Assembly (NCBI RefSeq): GCF_030161635.1 | Contig: NZ_BSUO01000001.1 | Coordinates: forward strand, 2,213,199-2,277,198 | Length of the DNA stretch: 64,000 bases | Direction of reading: 5' to 3' | Origin: Mobilicoccus caccae | Lineage (GTDB): Bacteria > Actinomycetota > Actinomycetes > Actinomycetales > Dermatophilaceae | Shown here: positions 20,376 to 29,936 of the stretch, piece after piece | Layout of the letters: the number at the start of each line of letters is the position of its first letter | Numbering within the stretch: position 1 is the first letter of the stretch | The notes under the pieces: model-generated | Told to the model about the DNA's origin: nothing | The model's input: only the letters and a program-made list of their open reading frames with translations | Database searches by the model: none | Program-made: the position numbers and the translations under genes

Positions 20376-21211
20376 TCAGACGAGGAGGGTGAGCACGAGC
20401 CAGGCGCCGGGCGCGGTCACCAGGAGCGAGTCGATGCGGTCCATCAGTCCTCCGTGTCCGGGCAACAGCTCACCGAGGTCCTTGATTCCGAGATCGCGCT
20501 TGAGCATGGATTCGGTGAGGTCGCCCAGCGTCGCGAGTGCGACGGTGACGAGCCCCAGCACGGCCCCGGCGACGATCGACCCACCGAGCATGAGCGGCAC
20601 GGTGAGCATGCCCGCGACGACACAACTCGCGGCCGACCCGGCCAGGCCCTCCCACGACTTCTTCGGGCTGACCGACGGCGCCATCGGGTGCCGGCCGGCG
20701 AGCACCCCGACCGCGTATCCGCCGATGTCGCTGCAGATGGTGACGATGATGAACACCGCGATGCGCATCGGCCCGTCCTCGGCCCGGAGCATGAGGGTGG
20801 TGAAGGCCGCCAGGAACGGCGCGTACGCCACGACGAACACGCCGGCGGTCACGTCGCGCGCCGCGTGGTCGATGCCCAGGACGCTGCGCCAGGTGACCAC
20901 GGCCAGCAGCGTCAACCCGAAGGCCATCATGAGCCCCGGCCCGCCGCCCAGGTAGGCCCCCACGTGCATCGCGACGGTGCCGACCATCACGGGGATCAAC
21001 GGCACCCGGAACCGGCCCGCGGCGAAGGCACGCGACAACTCGGAGACGCCGACGCAGATGGCGGGGATGACGAGCAGCAACCACCCCCAGGGCACGATGA
21101 ACAGGCTGGCGAGCACCAGCGCACCCAGGCCCACCCCGACGCCGATGGCGACGGGAAGGTCGCGCCCCGCCTTGCCGGGGGACGCCGCCTGGTGGTCGCC
21201 GGAGTCGTCAT
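20376..21211 (-). CDS. cdsA: Phosphatidate cytidylyltransferase, frameshifted near its start
   Basis: Makes CDP-diacylglycerol, the precursor of membrane phospholipids. Seven or eight membrane segments. The C-terminal signature is present (SDIGGYAVGVLAGRHPMAPS, SPKKSWEG, then KRDLGIKDLGELLPGHGGLM). The body frame has no start codon before the transmembrane region; the ATG at 21211 lies in the neighbouring frame (MTTPATTRRRPP). Adding one base to the five-G run at 21177-21181 joins them as RRPPGKAGRDLPVAIGVGVG and gives 278 aa. The gene is normally essential, which argues that the shift is an assembly error. It sits 6 bp after frr. Confidence 0.9.
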
Positions 21212-21217
21212 CGTCGA

Positions 21218-21775
21218 TCAGACCTCGAGGAGTTCGGCTTCCTTGCCCTTGAGCAGCGTGTCGATCTGGTCGACGTGCTTCTTGGTCAGGGCCTCGAGTT
21301 CCTTCTCGGTGCGGGCGCCCTCGTCCTCGCCGATGTCGCCGTCCTTGACCATCTTGTCGATCTGGTCCTTGGCGTGGCGGCGCACGTTGCGGACGGCGAC
21401 CTTGGCGTCCTCGCCCTTGCGCTGGGCCATCTTGATGTACTCCTTGCGGCGCTCCTGCGTGAGCTCCGGGAAGATGCAGCGGATCGCGTTGCCGTCGTTG
21501 CTCGGGTTGACACCGAGGTCGGAGTCGCGGATCGACTTCTCGATGGCCGCCATGGCGCCCTTGTCGAAGGGCGTGATGAGCATGGTGCGGGCCTCGGGCG
21601 TCTGGAAGGAGGCGAGCTGCTGCAGGGGCGTCGGGGCTCCGTAGTAGTCGACCATGAGCTTGCTGAACATGGACGCGTTGGCGCGGCCGGTGCGGATCGA
21701 GGCGAGGTCCTCCTTGGCCACCTCGATGGCCTTGTCCATCTTCTCCTCGGCCTCGAACATCGTCTCGTCCAGCAT
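21218..21775 (-). CDS. frr: Ribosome recycling factor
   Basis: 185 aa, full family length. Begins [20 protein letters not shown] and contains [20 protein letters not shown] and [20 protein letters not shown], diagnostic of RRF. It splits post-termination ribosomes together with EF-G. Normally it follows pyrH directly; here about 8 kb of other genes lie between them. Confidence 0.96.
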   Translation of the reverse strand: MLDETMFEAEEKMDKAIEVAKEDLASIRTGRANASMFSKLMVDYYGAPTPLQQLASFQTPEARTMLITPFDKGAMAAIEKSIRDSDLGVNPSNDGNAIRCIFPELTQERRKEYIKMAQRKGEDAKVAVRNVRRHAKDQIDKMVKDGDIGEDEGARTEKELEALTKKHVDQIDTLLKGKEAELLEV

Positions 21776-21966
21776 CGCGTACGCCTTTCGCCCTCGTGTG
21801 ATCGCCCGAGTCGGACTCGACCAGGCGACGGAACCCCATGCTGTCAGACCACGGCGCCCGACGCTCGTCCCGGCTCACCGGAAACGATCGGGTGGACCCG
21901 CATCTGCGGTCATCGTCCGTGGCCGACGCGTGGGGCCGGAGGCGTGGGGATGGCACGGGGCGTTCG

Positions 21967-23106
21967 TCAGGTCGTCCCGGGCGCACGAGGTCGACGACGG
22001 AAGGCGTGGACGGCGTGGATGCGGAGTGCCGCGCCGCGCCGCAGGAGGTCGAGTCGGTCGGGGTGGCTCGCCGCAGGATGCCCGCCGGCAGCCACGGCGG
22101 CCACCATCGCCGACGTGGCCGCCCGAGTCGCGGCCGCCGCCGACGGGGTCAGGGTGACCAGCAGGTCGAGATGGGCCAGCAGGTTGGCGAGGTCCAGACA
22201 GGGATCGGTCCAGGCGGCGGTGTCCCAGTCGAGGATCGTCAGGCCGGTGTCGGCAGACACGAGGATCTGCCCGTCGTGCAGGTCGCGGTGCCCGAGGACG
22301 GACGGCGTCTCCGGCGCACGACGCAACGCCCCGATGAGGTCATCGGCCTCGGCGCGCAGCCGCTCGGCGGCGGGGCGCCCCACGGGGGCGAGGGCGCACG
22401 CCGCCCCGACCCACCGATCCAGGGTCGCGGCCTCGTCGGCCAACGTGTGCCGAGGGAGGGCGTCGAGGTCGGCTGACCGCGCCGGTTCGACCGTCGCGAG
22501 CGCGGCGAGGGTCTCGCCCAGCCTCCGCCCGACCTCGGCGGGCAGCACACCGTCGGCCTCGGCCGGTCCGTCCGCGAGCACGCTGCGCAGCGACCTGCCC
22601 GGCGCGGGTGCGAGATCGATGCTGCCGGCGTCCGGATCGACGGCCGTCCGGGCCGGTGGCCGTGGCACGCCGGGAGCCCGCTCGAGCAGCCGTTCCACCG
22701 CGTCGGCCCGCGCCACGGCCCGCCTCGTCGCCTTGGGGGTCGCGAGCTTGCGGAAGCTCCCTCGCTCGTCGCGACGCAGCACCGCGCGCTTGCCCGCCCG
22801 GTGCGCGAGCACCCGCCACCCGTCGGCGACGAGCCCCGTGATCTCCGGCAGCACCGGGTCGTCGGCGACGATCTCCAGCTCGTTCCCGCACAGCCGCGCC
22901 CCCAGGACCCGCCCGTCGGAGGCCTGGAGTTCGAGCACGTATCCCCGAGCGGGATCGGCGAGATCGGCGGGCCAGGCCCGACGCACCGCGCAGCGGTCCC
23001 CGGCGACCGGCACCCCGTCGGCCAGCAGCCGGGCCAGGCCCACGCCGGTGGCGGGGATGGCCAGGGAGGCCGGGGTGGCTGATCGGGCGAGTCCGTCGGC
23101 GGTCAC
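21967..23106 (-). CDS. APH-type phosphotransferase, last gene of glycan operon
   Basis: About 379 aa from GTG 23106. The C-terminal kinase-like domain has the catalytic loop HRDLHDGQILV and the metal-binding LDWDTAAWTDPCLDLANL, as in aminoglycoside/choline/homoserine kinases. The N-terminal half (EIVADDPVLPEITGLVADGW, HRAGKRAVLRRD) is a diverged N-lobe. The start overlaps the stop of the upstream phosphotransferase. In this context the substrate is more likely a sugar or lipid-linked glycan intermediate than an antibiotic. I cannot name the substrate. Confidence 0.75.
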   Translation of the reverse strand: MTADGLARSATPASLAIPATGVGLARLLADGVPVAGDRCAVRRAWPADLADPARGYVLELQASDGRVLGARLCGNELEIVADDPVLPEITGLVADGWRVLAHRAGKRAVLRRDERGSFRKLATPKATRRAVARADAVERLLERAPGVPRPPARTAVDPDAGSIDLAPAPGRSLRSVLADGPAEADGVLPAEVGRRLGETLAALATVEPARSADLDALPRHTLADEAATLDRWVGAACALAPVGRPAAERLRAEADDLIGALRRAPETPSVLGHRDLHDGQILVSADTGLTILDWDTAAWTDPCLDLANLLAHLDLLVTLTPSAAAATRAATSAMVAAVAAGGHPAASHPDRLDLLRRGAALRIHAVHAFRRRPRAPGTT

Positions 23107-24215
23107 CGGTGCGCTCCCACCAGGAGCTGCTGCTCGGCGTGCGCCAGGAGCCGCTCGGTCACCTCCGGCCACTGCGGATGGCGTCGTCGGAAGGGTTCGG
23201 GACCGCGCAGGATCAGGGCCGCGGCGAGCACGGCGGGGTCCACGGAGCGGCCGGCCGCGGGGGTCACCGGCTCGGTGAGCGTCTCGTCCGCCGGGTACCA
23301 CCCCGCCACGATCAGACCCGCGGTCCAGGTCGCCACGTCCCAGCCGAGCGGCCAGAGCCCGGACTGGTCCCAGTCGAGGACGCCGACCCGATCGCCGTCC
23401 ACGACGACCTGATCCGGAGTGAGGTCGCCGTGGGCCCGGGCCCGCTGCACCGCACCGAGCGGGCCTCGGATCCGATCAGCCACATGCGCAGCGCGTTGGC
23501 CCCAGGGCTCGTGCAGCATGCGCAGGCCGCGCACGGCGGCCTCGACGCGGGCCAGGGGCTCGACGCGGCGCCGAGCGGCTCGGTCGTCGCCCGCCTGCCC
23601 GCGCAGCAGGTCGGGCAGCGGGTCGCTCGGCGCCCACGGCCGGCCGGGCTGCCACGGCAGGTCCTGGGCGGGCAGTGCGTGGTGGAGCCGCAGGACGCGG
23701 CGCTTCGTGCCCAGATCCACCACCCCGACCCAGCGGCGGGCGGGGTTGTGGGACAGCGTCGTCACGTCGGCGTGGACGGTCCGCCCACGACCGTCGACAC
23801 CCGGCGGCCAGGCGGAGCGACGGACCGGCCAGCGGATCTGCGACGGCCCGCTGTCCGGATGAAGCCGGGCGAGACCGCTCAACCGGCGGTCGCCGGCGGC
23901 GACGGTGAGGATCAGGCGCTGGTCGGGCAGCTCGTGGCCGGGGAGACCCAGCCGGGCGGCGACGGTCAGATCCTTGTGTCGCTTCGTCCGCCACGGGTCG
24001 TCCGCCAGCACCCGGGCGAGCAGCCACGGACCCCGCCCCGCCGCCGGGCGCAGCACGGCGGTGACCGAGGCACCCGGTTTGATGCGCAGCCGATCGAGGT
24101 GATGCGGCTCCTCACCGAGGGCGTGAAGCGTCTTCTCCAGCCGCAGCGGATCGAGCAGCAGGGCCAGGCCGGGAAGGTCCGGGTGTGCGGCGGCGACGGC
24201 CGCGTCGTCGATCAT
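23103..24215 (-). CDS. APH-type phosphotransferase, fourth gene of glycan operon
   Basis: 370 aa. Catalytic loop AHGDLTPDQVVVDG and metal loop VGVLDWDQSGLWPLGWDVAT. The N-lobe carries LRIKPGASVTAVLRPAAG. Overlaps its neighbours at both ends (ATGA/GTGA junctions), so it is strictly co-translated with the ABC exporter upstream and the second kinase downstream. Two consecutive, clearly different APH-fold kinases suggest two phosphorylation steps or a kinase plus a regulatory homologue. Confidence 0.75.
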   Translation of the reverse strand: MIDDAAVAAAHPDLPGLALLLDPLRLEKTLHALGEEPHHLDRLRIKPGASVTAVLRPAAGRGPWLLARVLADDPWRTKRHKDLTVAARLGLPGHELPDQRLILTVAAGDRRLSGLARLHPDSGPSQIRWPVRRSAWPPGVDGRGRTVHADVTTLSHNPARRWVGVVDLGTKRRVLRLHHALPAQDLPWQPGRPWAPSDPLPDLLRGQAGDDRAARRRVEPLARVEAAVRGLRMLHEPWGQRAAHVADRIRGPLGAVQRARAHGDLTPDQVVVDGDRVGVLDWDQSGLWPLGWDVATWTAGLIVAGWYPADETLTEPVTPAAGRSVDPAVLAAALILRGPEPFRRRHPQWPEVTERLLAHAEQQLLVGAHR

Positions 24216-26017
24216 CGTCGTCCTCCGGTGGTCAGCGAAGTCCTCGGGCGAGCGCCCGGTCGGGGGTCGGGATCGCGGCCGGGCACGCCGCGCTCGACGA
24301 AGATGCCGTCGCGCAGCTCGACGACCCGGTCCGCCAGGTCGAGCAGATCGTGGTCGTGCGTGACCAGGATCGTGGTGCGGCCCTCCGCTAGTCGTCGCAG
24401 GGCAGCGACGACCTCGATCCGGTTGTGTTCGTCCAGCCCGGTGGTGGGCTCGTCCAGCAACAGGAGCCGGGGTTCGCGCAGCAGGGCGCGGGCGATGGCG
24501 AGGCGCTGTCGCTGCCCACCGGACAGGGTCGAGCCCTTCTCGGAGACCTGCTGGTGGATGCCGTGTTCGCTGCGATCGACCAGGGATCCGAGGGCGGCCT
24601 CGCGCAGCGCCCGTTCGACCTGGTCGTCGGTGGCGTCGAGCCGGCCGAGCCGCACGTTGTCGGCCAGGTCGCCCGCGAAGATCGCCGATTCCTGCAGCAC
24701 GACGGCGCAGGCCTCGCGCAGTGAGGTCAGGGTGAGGTTCTGCACGTCGTGCCCGTCGAGCCTGATCTGCCCGTCGTGGGGTTCGCAGAAGCGCAGCACC
24801 AGGTTGAAGAGCGTGGACTTGCCCGCCCCGCTGGGCCCGACGACGGCCACGCGCTCACCGGCGCGGATGTGCAGATCCGCACCCTCGAGCACCGGCGGGT
24901 CGGCGCCGTAGCCGAACGTGACCCCCTGCAGGTCCACGGCCCCGCTCGCGACCCCTCGCCGCCGCGGCGGCAGTGGACGCGCCCACGACCGGTCCTCGAC
25001 CGGGGTCGCCTCGGCCAGGGTGTCGGCGATGCGCTCACCGGAGGCGGCGGCGCGGGCGATGCGACCGGTGTGTTTGGCCAGGTCGCGCAGCGGTTTGAAC
25101 GTCGTCTTCAGATACGTGATGAACACCACGAGCTCACCCGGGGTGATGGCGCCTCGCAGGACGCGCCAGCCGCCGAACGCGAGCACGATCCCGGTGGCCA
25201 CGCCGACGAGCAGATCGGTGCGCCGCTCCAGACCGGCGCTGAGGCGCTTGGCCTTGACGCCGTCCTTGAGACCCTTGACGTTGGCGTTGACGAACCGACT
25301 CCCGAGGTGGCCGCCGAGCTCGTAGGTCTGCACGGTCTGCACCGCCGCGAAGGCCTCGCCCGCGTCGCCCGCCAGCTCGCCCTCGCGTTTGCGCTGCTCC
25401 CGAGAGGCCGAGGTGATCTTGGAGCCGGCGAAACGACCGGACACGAGGATCAGCGGCAGGACGCACAGCACCACCAGGGCCAGGATCGGGTCGAGTACGA
25501 GAACCACCACGATCATGCCGACCACGGTCAGCAGGTTCGCGAGCATCGGGAGACCGGCGGTGACACCGGCCTCCTGGACCCGGCCGACGTCGGTGACCAC
25601 CCGGGTGACGAGGTCACCGGACCGCATGCGGTGATGGAACGACAGGTTGGCCCCGAGGAGTCGCTGATGCACGTGGGCGCGCAGCCGTGTCGTCACTTGG
25701 GCGCCCACGTTCGCGAAGGCGACCGTGGACAGGTAGGCGGCGCCGGCCCGAAGGGCGGCGATGAGCACCACCGCGACCCCGGCGCCGATGAGCAGCCGCG
25801 TCACACCGCCTTCCACCGGTCGGCCGACCACCGCCGGGATGACCCCGTCGAGAACCCAACTCACCGGCCAGGGCTCCAGCAGACGCGCGGCGACCTCGGC
25901 GAGCACGGCGAGGATGCCGAGGAACGCCAGGGGGCCGGACCCGCGGAAGTGCGGCCGCAGAACCTCGATCGTGCGTGCGAGCGCACCCGGTCGGATGCGG
26001 TCCTTGCTCCGGCTCAT
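24212..26017 (-). CDS. ABC exporter, fused permease and ATPase
   Basis: 601 aa half-transporter of the MsbA/lipid-exporter type. Six membrane helices (for example LLTVVGMIVVVLVLDPILAL and LALVVLCVLPLILVSGRFAG), then the nucleotide-binding domain: Walker A VGPSGAGKSTLFNL, signature TLSGGQRQRLAIARAL, Walker B LLLLDEPTTGLDE, switch His VTHDHDLL. ATG 26017 overlaps the stop of the glycosyltransferase. It probably exports the glycan or glycolipid made by this operon as a homodimer. Confidence 0.88.
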   Translation of the reverse strand: MSRSKDRIRPGALARTIEVLRPHFRGSGPLAFLGILAVLAEVAARLLEPWPVSWVLDGVIPAVVGRPVEGGVTRLLIGAGVAVVLIAALRAGAAYLSTVAFANVGAQVTTRLRAHVHQRLLGANLSFHHRMRSGDLVTRVVTDVGRVQEAGVTAGLPMLANLLTVVGMIVVVLVLDPILALVVLCVLPLILVSGRFAGSKITSASREQRKREGELAGDAGEAFAAVQTVQTYELGGHLGSRFVNANVKGLKDGVKAKRLSAGLERRTDLLVGVATGIVLAFGGWRVLRGAITPGELVVFITYLKTTFKPLRDLAKHTGRIARAAASGERIADTLAEATPVEDRSWARPLPPRRRGVASGAVDLQGVTFGYGADPPVLEGADLHIRAGERVAVVGPSGAGKSTLFNLVLRFCEPHDGQIRLDGHDVQNLTLTSLREACAVVLQESAIFAGDLADNVRLGRLDATDDQVERALREAALGSLVDRSEHGIHQQVSEKGSTLSGGQRQRLAIARALLREPRLLLLDEPTTGLDEHNRIEVVAALRRLAEGRTTILVTHDHDLLDLADRVVELRDGIFVERGVPGRDPDPRPGARPRTSLTTGGRR

Positions 26018-28521
26018 CCGACGGCCACCCGTTCGATCTCGGAGGCGGGCGCGGTGTGCGCGGTGTGCCGGCCGGGCCCGGTGGACAGAACACGGTCGCC
26101 CCGGTCGAGCCGCCCCAGCACCCGGTCGACCACGGCCGTCCACGTGAACCGGCGGGTCGCGGCGGCGCGTCCGGCAGCGCCGAGGCGGGCACGCCGTTCG
26201 GCGTCGCGGGCCAGGTCGTCGAGCTCGCGCACGAGTGCGTCGAGGTCTCCGGGCGGGACGAACGCGACCTCGTCCGCGGTGAGGAGGTCGGGCAGGTCCG
26301 CGATCGCCGAGGCGACGGTCGGCAGGCCCGCTCCGAGGTACTCGATGACCTTCAACGGCGAGAAGTACGCGTCGCCGGCCGGATAGGGAGCGCACGCGAT
26401 GTCCGCCCGGGCCAGGAGCCCCGGAATCGCGTCGTGCTCCACGGACCCGACTGTCTCGACCTCGACGCCGGCGGCGCGGGCGCTCGCCACGGTCGAGGCC
26501 AGACTCGGCCCGTCGCCGACGAGCAGGAGCCGGACGGGCGTGCCCGCCTCGCGGAGCCGACCCGCCGCCTGCACGAGCAGGTCGGGGGCGTGCCAGGGCC
26601 GGAAGGTGCCGACGAAGACGACCGTCGGGGGCTGGGCTGCGGAGCCGGTCGCGACCGTGAACCGGTCGGTGTCGACGCCGTTGCCGACGGCCTCGACCGA
26701 CACGCCCGAGAGCTGTCGGGCCCAGTCGGCCACCGGCTCGCTGACCGCGTAGGCGTAGTCGGCGGCGCGCAGGGCACGCACGGTCATGTTCGTCGCGGTC
26801 TCGGCGTCGACGAGCACCCGGTGGGCGCGCTGCTCCTCCACGAGCGGGGCGTTGACCTCCAGTACGGTCCGCGCCCCGGCGGCGCGGGCGGCCTCGAGCA
26901 CCTCGGCGCTCCACAGGCCGTAGCGCTGATAGACCAGGGGTACCGGTTCCTGCGGGTGCGCGGCCCTGGCCCCCGCGACGAGTCCGGCGACGATCCCGGC
27001 GGCCTGCCGGTCCAGGTCCTGCAGCGCTTGCTCGGCCGCGCCCGGAGAGTCGGCCTTCGGGCGGCCGAGTTCGACGGCGACGACGTCCTCCAGCCCGGGC
27101 GGGACCGGACCACCCAGCCGCGCGGCGATCAGCGTGACCCGACGGGCCCGCCGGCACAGCACCCGCAGGACCTCCTGCACGTGCGCCGAGCCGCCCTTGC
27201 GCCCGAAGGCCGGGATGCCGGGGTCGGTGACGACGTAGACGACCTCATCCAGATCACCCAGGTCGCCGAGGTCACCCAGGCGGTCCTCGGCGGTCGGTGC
27301 GGGCCGCGTCACCTCCTCGGTGAGGCTGCGCAGGTGACGTGCCTGGTCATGGATGTCGAAGTGGCGTTCGATGTGGGTGCGTGCAGCGCGGGCCAGGCGC
27401 AGGCGGAGCTCGCCGTCGCCGAGGAGGCGCGTCAGGGCGTCCCCGAGTGCGTCCGAGTCGTGCTCCGGCACCACCAGACCGGTGCTCTCGTGCAGGACGG
27501 CCTCGGGGATGCCCGCCACGGGCGTGCCGACCACGGGGGTGCCCAGTGCCATGGATTCCAGCAGTACGGTCGGCAGCCCGTCGCGATCACCGTCGTCGGC
27601 CACGACGCAGGGAGCGGCGAAGGCCGTCCCGGAGCGGATGAGGTCGATGACCTGGTGCTGGGGCATCGGGCCGTGCCAGGTGACCACGTCGTCGAGCCCG
27701 AGCGCCGTACTGTGCGCGCGCAACTCGGCCTCCAGGGGTCCGGAGCCGGCGATGTCGGCGGTGACGGGATGCCCGGCTGCGCGCAGGTCGGCGATCGCGG
27801 CGAGGAAATCGGGCCAGCCCTTCTTGGCGACGAGCCGCCCGACCCCGACGATGCGCGGGGGACGCTCGGCCGGGGAGCTCCAGGTCAGCTCCTCCAGATC
27901 CATCCCGTTGTAGATCCGCACGACGCGGCTCTCGGGGGCCAGCGTGCGGATCCACTCCGCGGTCATGTCGCTGACGCCGACGACGGCGTCGGCGTCGGTC
28001 AGGACGGCGCGCAGGCGGTCAGGGTCGTTGTCCCCGTGGAAGATGTCCTTGGCGTGGGCGGTCAGCGTCCAGGTCAGCCCGGCCAGAGCTGCGGCGACCC
28101 GGGTGGTGCGCCCGCAGATCGAGGCGAAGTGGGCGTGGAGGTGGTCGCGGTCGTTCTCCAGCGCCCAGCACGCCACATGGACCGCCTGGGCGGCGACGTC
28201 GGACTCCTCGTCGAACATGGCGTCCAGGGCGGGCCCGGGGATCGGCCCGAGCCCCGCGTCGGTGCGCAACCGCCGCAGGCGGCCGAGGGCCTCCCACAGC
28301 CGGGTGTGTCCCTTGACCTCTCGTGGCATCCACGTCACCGGGGCCTGCACGCGGGCGAGGAGGGCGTGGAAGCGGGTGTCGGTGGTGGTGCGCAGCGCGG
28401 CGATGGCGATGTCGTCCCCGGCGGCCTCGCGCGCCAGGATCTCGCGGACGATGAACGTCTCGGAGAACCGGGGGTAGCACTTGACGACGTAACCGATGCG
28501 GCGAGTGGGCTCAGGCGACAT
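26014..28521 (-). CDS. Double glycosyltransferase: two GT4-like (GT-B) units fused in one protein
   Basis: 835 aa. Unit 1 (about 1-410) has YPRFSETFIVREILARE, RIVGVGRLVAKKGWPDFLAA and SMALGTPVVGTPVAGIPEAV. Unit 2 (about 430-835) has a second N-lobe (VVYVVTDPGIPAFGRKGGSA), VVFVGTFRPWHAPDLLVQAA and SPLKVIEYLGAGLPTVASAI. They are joined by a linker with a GDL repeat (LGDLGDLGDLDE) encoded by tandem 9-bp units. It would transfer two sugars in succession on the cytoplasmic face. Sugar and acceptor are unknown. Its N-terminus overlaps the GT28-like gene upstream by 11 bp. Confidence 0.85.
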   Translation of the reverse strand: MSPEPTRRIGYVVKCYPRFSETFIVREILAREAAGDDIAIAALRTTTDTRFHALLARVQAPVTWMPREVKGHTRLWEALGRLRRLRTDAGLGPIPGPALDAMFDEESDVAAQAVHVACWALENDRDHLHAHFASICGRTTRVAAALAGLTWTLTAHAKDIFHGDNDPDRLRAVLTDADAVVGVSDMTAEWIRTLAPESRVVRIYNGMDLEELTWSSPAERPPRIVGVGRLVAKKGWPDFLAAIADLRAAGHPVTADIAGSGPLEAELRAHSTALGLDDVVTWHGPMPQHQVIDLIRSGTAFAAPCVVADDGDRDGLPTVLLESMALGTPVVGTPVAGIPEAVLHESTGLVVPEHDSDALGDALTRLLGDGELRLRLARAARTHIERHFDIHDQARHLRSLTEEVTRPAPTAEDRLGDLGDLGDLDEVVYVVTDPGIPAFGRKGGSAHVQEVLRVLCRRARRVTLIAARLGGPVPPGLEDVVAVELGRPKADSPGAAEQALQDLDRQAAGIVAGLVAGARAAHPQEPVPLVYQRYGLWSAEVLEAARAAGARTVLEVNAPLVEEQRAHRVLVDAETATNMTVRALRAADYAYAVSEPVADWARQLSGVSVEAVGNGVDTDRFTVATGSAAQPPTVVFVGTFRPWHAPDLLVQAAGRLREAGTPVRLLLVGDGPSLASTVASARAAGVEVETVGSVEHDAIPGLLARADIACAPYPAGDAYFSPLKVIEYLGAGLPTVASAIADLPDLLTADEVAFVPPGDLDALVRELDDLARDAERRARLGAAGRAAATRRFTWTAVVDRVLGRLDRGDRVLSTGPGRHTAHTAPASEIERVAVG

Positions 28522-29725
28522 GACAACTCCTGGACGGGCGGTAGGACGAGAACGAGGGGGACGTGAGGTTCCGGGCGCGGGTCACGGCGGCGGAGACTCC
28601 ACCGCGATCGATCCCGGTGCGATCGACGCGGGTCTGCACGGCGGCGTCGACCCAGTCCTGGAGCGCCCCGGTGGTCAACCGATCGGGGTGCAGGACCGAC
28701 AGGTGGCCCTGCGCGGCGAGGGCCTCGGCGCGGACCAGCTGTTCCGCCCGCGGCGTGACCCGCGGCACGACGAGCGCCGGCACGTCGGTGTCGAGGATCT
28801 CGGCGACCGTGTTCGCGCCACCCATGGTGATCACCGCCCTGGCCCCGGTGAGCCAGGCCGCACCGTGCCGGCTGAAGCGCATGACCTGAACTCCCGGCCG
28901 GCCGGCCGCGGCGCGCCTCACGCGGCGGAGCCGGCTCTCCTCCAGCTGCGGCCCGGTGAGCACGAGCAGGTCCATGCCCGCCGGTGGGGTCATCGCGGCC
29001 GCCCGGGCGCAGAGGGCGGCGCCGTCCTGGCCACCGCCGCACATGACGAGGACGTAGTCACGTCCGTCGGTCGCGGGCCGGTGCGCCAAGGCGGCCGTGT
29101 CCTGGCGGTCGGCGGACAGGTAGCCGAGATGGTGCGTCACCGCGGCGCTGGACGCCGCCATCCCCGTGACCCGACGAAGATCGTGGATCCGCCGGTCGCC
29201 GTAGACCCACACCTCGTCGTAGAAGTCACGGACGGCGGCGTCCCCGCCGTCGGCGTGCCACTGCGCCCGGGTGGCCACCGGGTCGTCGAGGACGTCACGC
29301 AGCCCCAGCACCGTCCTCGTGCCCCTGGCTCGCAGCCGGGGCAGGATGCGCTCCAGTTCCTTCCCGAAGCCGCGCGGCGTCTTGTCCACGACGAACAGGT
29401 CGGGCTCGAAACCGTCCAGCGCGGTCTCCAGCAGCGAGCTGCGCAAGGCCACGACATCGCGGAGCCGACCGCGCAGATGACGAGGGGCGTACCCGCCCTC
29501 CCGGTCCTTGCGCAGTCCCGGCAGCACGATCGCCTCGACACCCTCGGGGCGGGGGAACAACCCCACCTCGCTGGCTCCGGTCAGCAGGAGGACGTCGGCG
29601 CCCAGGCCACCGGGACGATCGGTGGCGAAGCCGCGGGCCAGCACCAGGTTGCGGCGCAGGTGGCCGAGGCCCTGGGTGTCATGGCTGTAGAGGACGATGC
29701 GGGGGCGTCGGGGTACGGGGGTCAT
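28511..29725 (-). CDS. GT28/MurG-like glycosyltransferase, first gene of glycan operon
   Basis: 404 aa from ATG 29725 (MTPVPRRPRIVLYSHDTQGL, then GHLRRNLVLARGFA). The GHxxR start and the C-terminal nucleotide-binding half (YVLVMCGGGQDGAALCARAA, GAARAVITMGGANTVAEIL-like, VPRVTPRAEQLVRAEALAAQ) fit the predicted glycosyltransferases related to MurG/UgtP. An upstream in-frame ATG at 29794 is less likely. This gene leads five overlapping minus-strand genes: GT28-like, double GT4, ABC exporter, kinase, kinase. Confidence 0.8.
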   Translation of the reverse strand: MTPVPRRPRIVLYSHDTQGLGHLRRNLVLARGFATDRPGGLGADVLLLTGASEVGLFPRPEGVEAIVLPGLRKDREGGYAPRHLRGRLRDVVALRSSLLETALDGFEPDLFVVDKTPRGFGKELERILPRLRARGTRTVLGLRDVLDDPVATRAQWHADGGDAAVRDFYDEVWVYGDRRIHDLRRVTGMAASSAAVTHHLGYLSADRQDTAALAHRPATDGRDYVLVMCGGGQDGAALCARAAAMTPPAGMDLLVLTGPQLEESRLRRVRRAAAGRPGVQVMRFSRHGAAWLTGARAVITMGGANTVAEILDTDVPALVVPRVTPRAEQLVRAEALAAQGHLSVLHPDRLTTGALQDWVDAAVQTRVDRTGIDRGGVSAAVTRARNLTSPSFSSYRPSRSCHVA

Positions 29726-29903
29726 GCTCACAAGGCTGAGGGACCAACATGAGGTGAACTTGCCGTCGAGAATGAGAAGGCTCTCATGGGCCACGCCGCC
29801 CGGTGTCGGACGTGCTCACACGCCTGGTGATTCGCCTCACAGCCCCGCCCGGACGCCGCAGCAGGACGGCCCGCCGCCGTGGCGTCGAGAGGCACACCGG
29901 TGC

Positions 29904-29930
29904 CGGGGCGACGACGTCGACGTCGCCCCG
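29904..29930 (-). terminator. Terminator of pyrH
   Basis: Perfect 10-bp arms CGGGGCGACG (29904-29913) and CGTCGCCCCG (29921-29930), 7-nt loop, starting 7 bp after the pyrH stop. It separates pyrH from the glycan operon, which therefore probably has its own promoter in 29726-29900. Confidence 0.75.
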
Positions 29931-29936
29931 GGGTCG

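Noticed and set aside
19173-21644. 823-codon plus-strand frame
   Set aside because: Antisense to rlmN, cdsA and frr, all firmly identified.
23103-24215. Aminoglycoside resistance gene
   Set aside because: Only the general APH fold motifs are present, and the gene is locked in an operon with glycosyltransferases and an exporter; resistance cannot be supported.
25975-28566. 863-codon plus-strand frame
   Set aside because: Antisense to the double glycosyltransferase, whose two sets of GT-B motifs are convincing.
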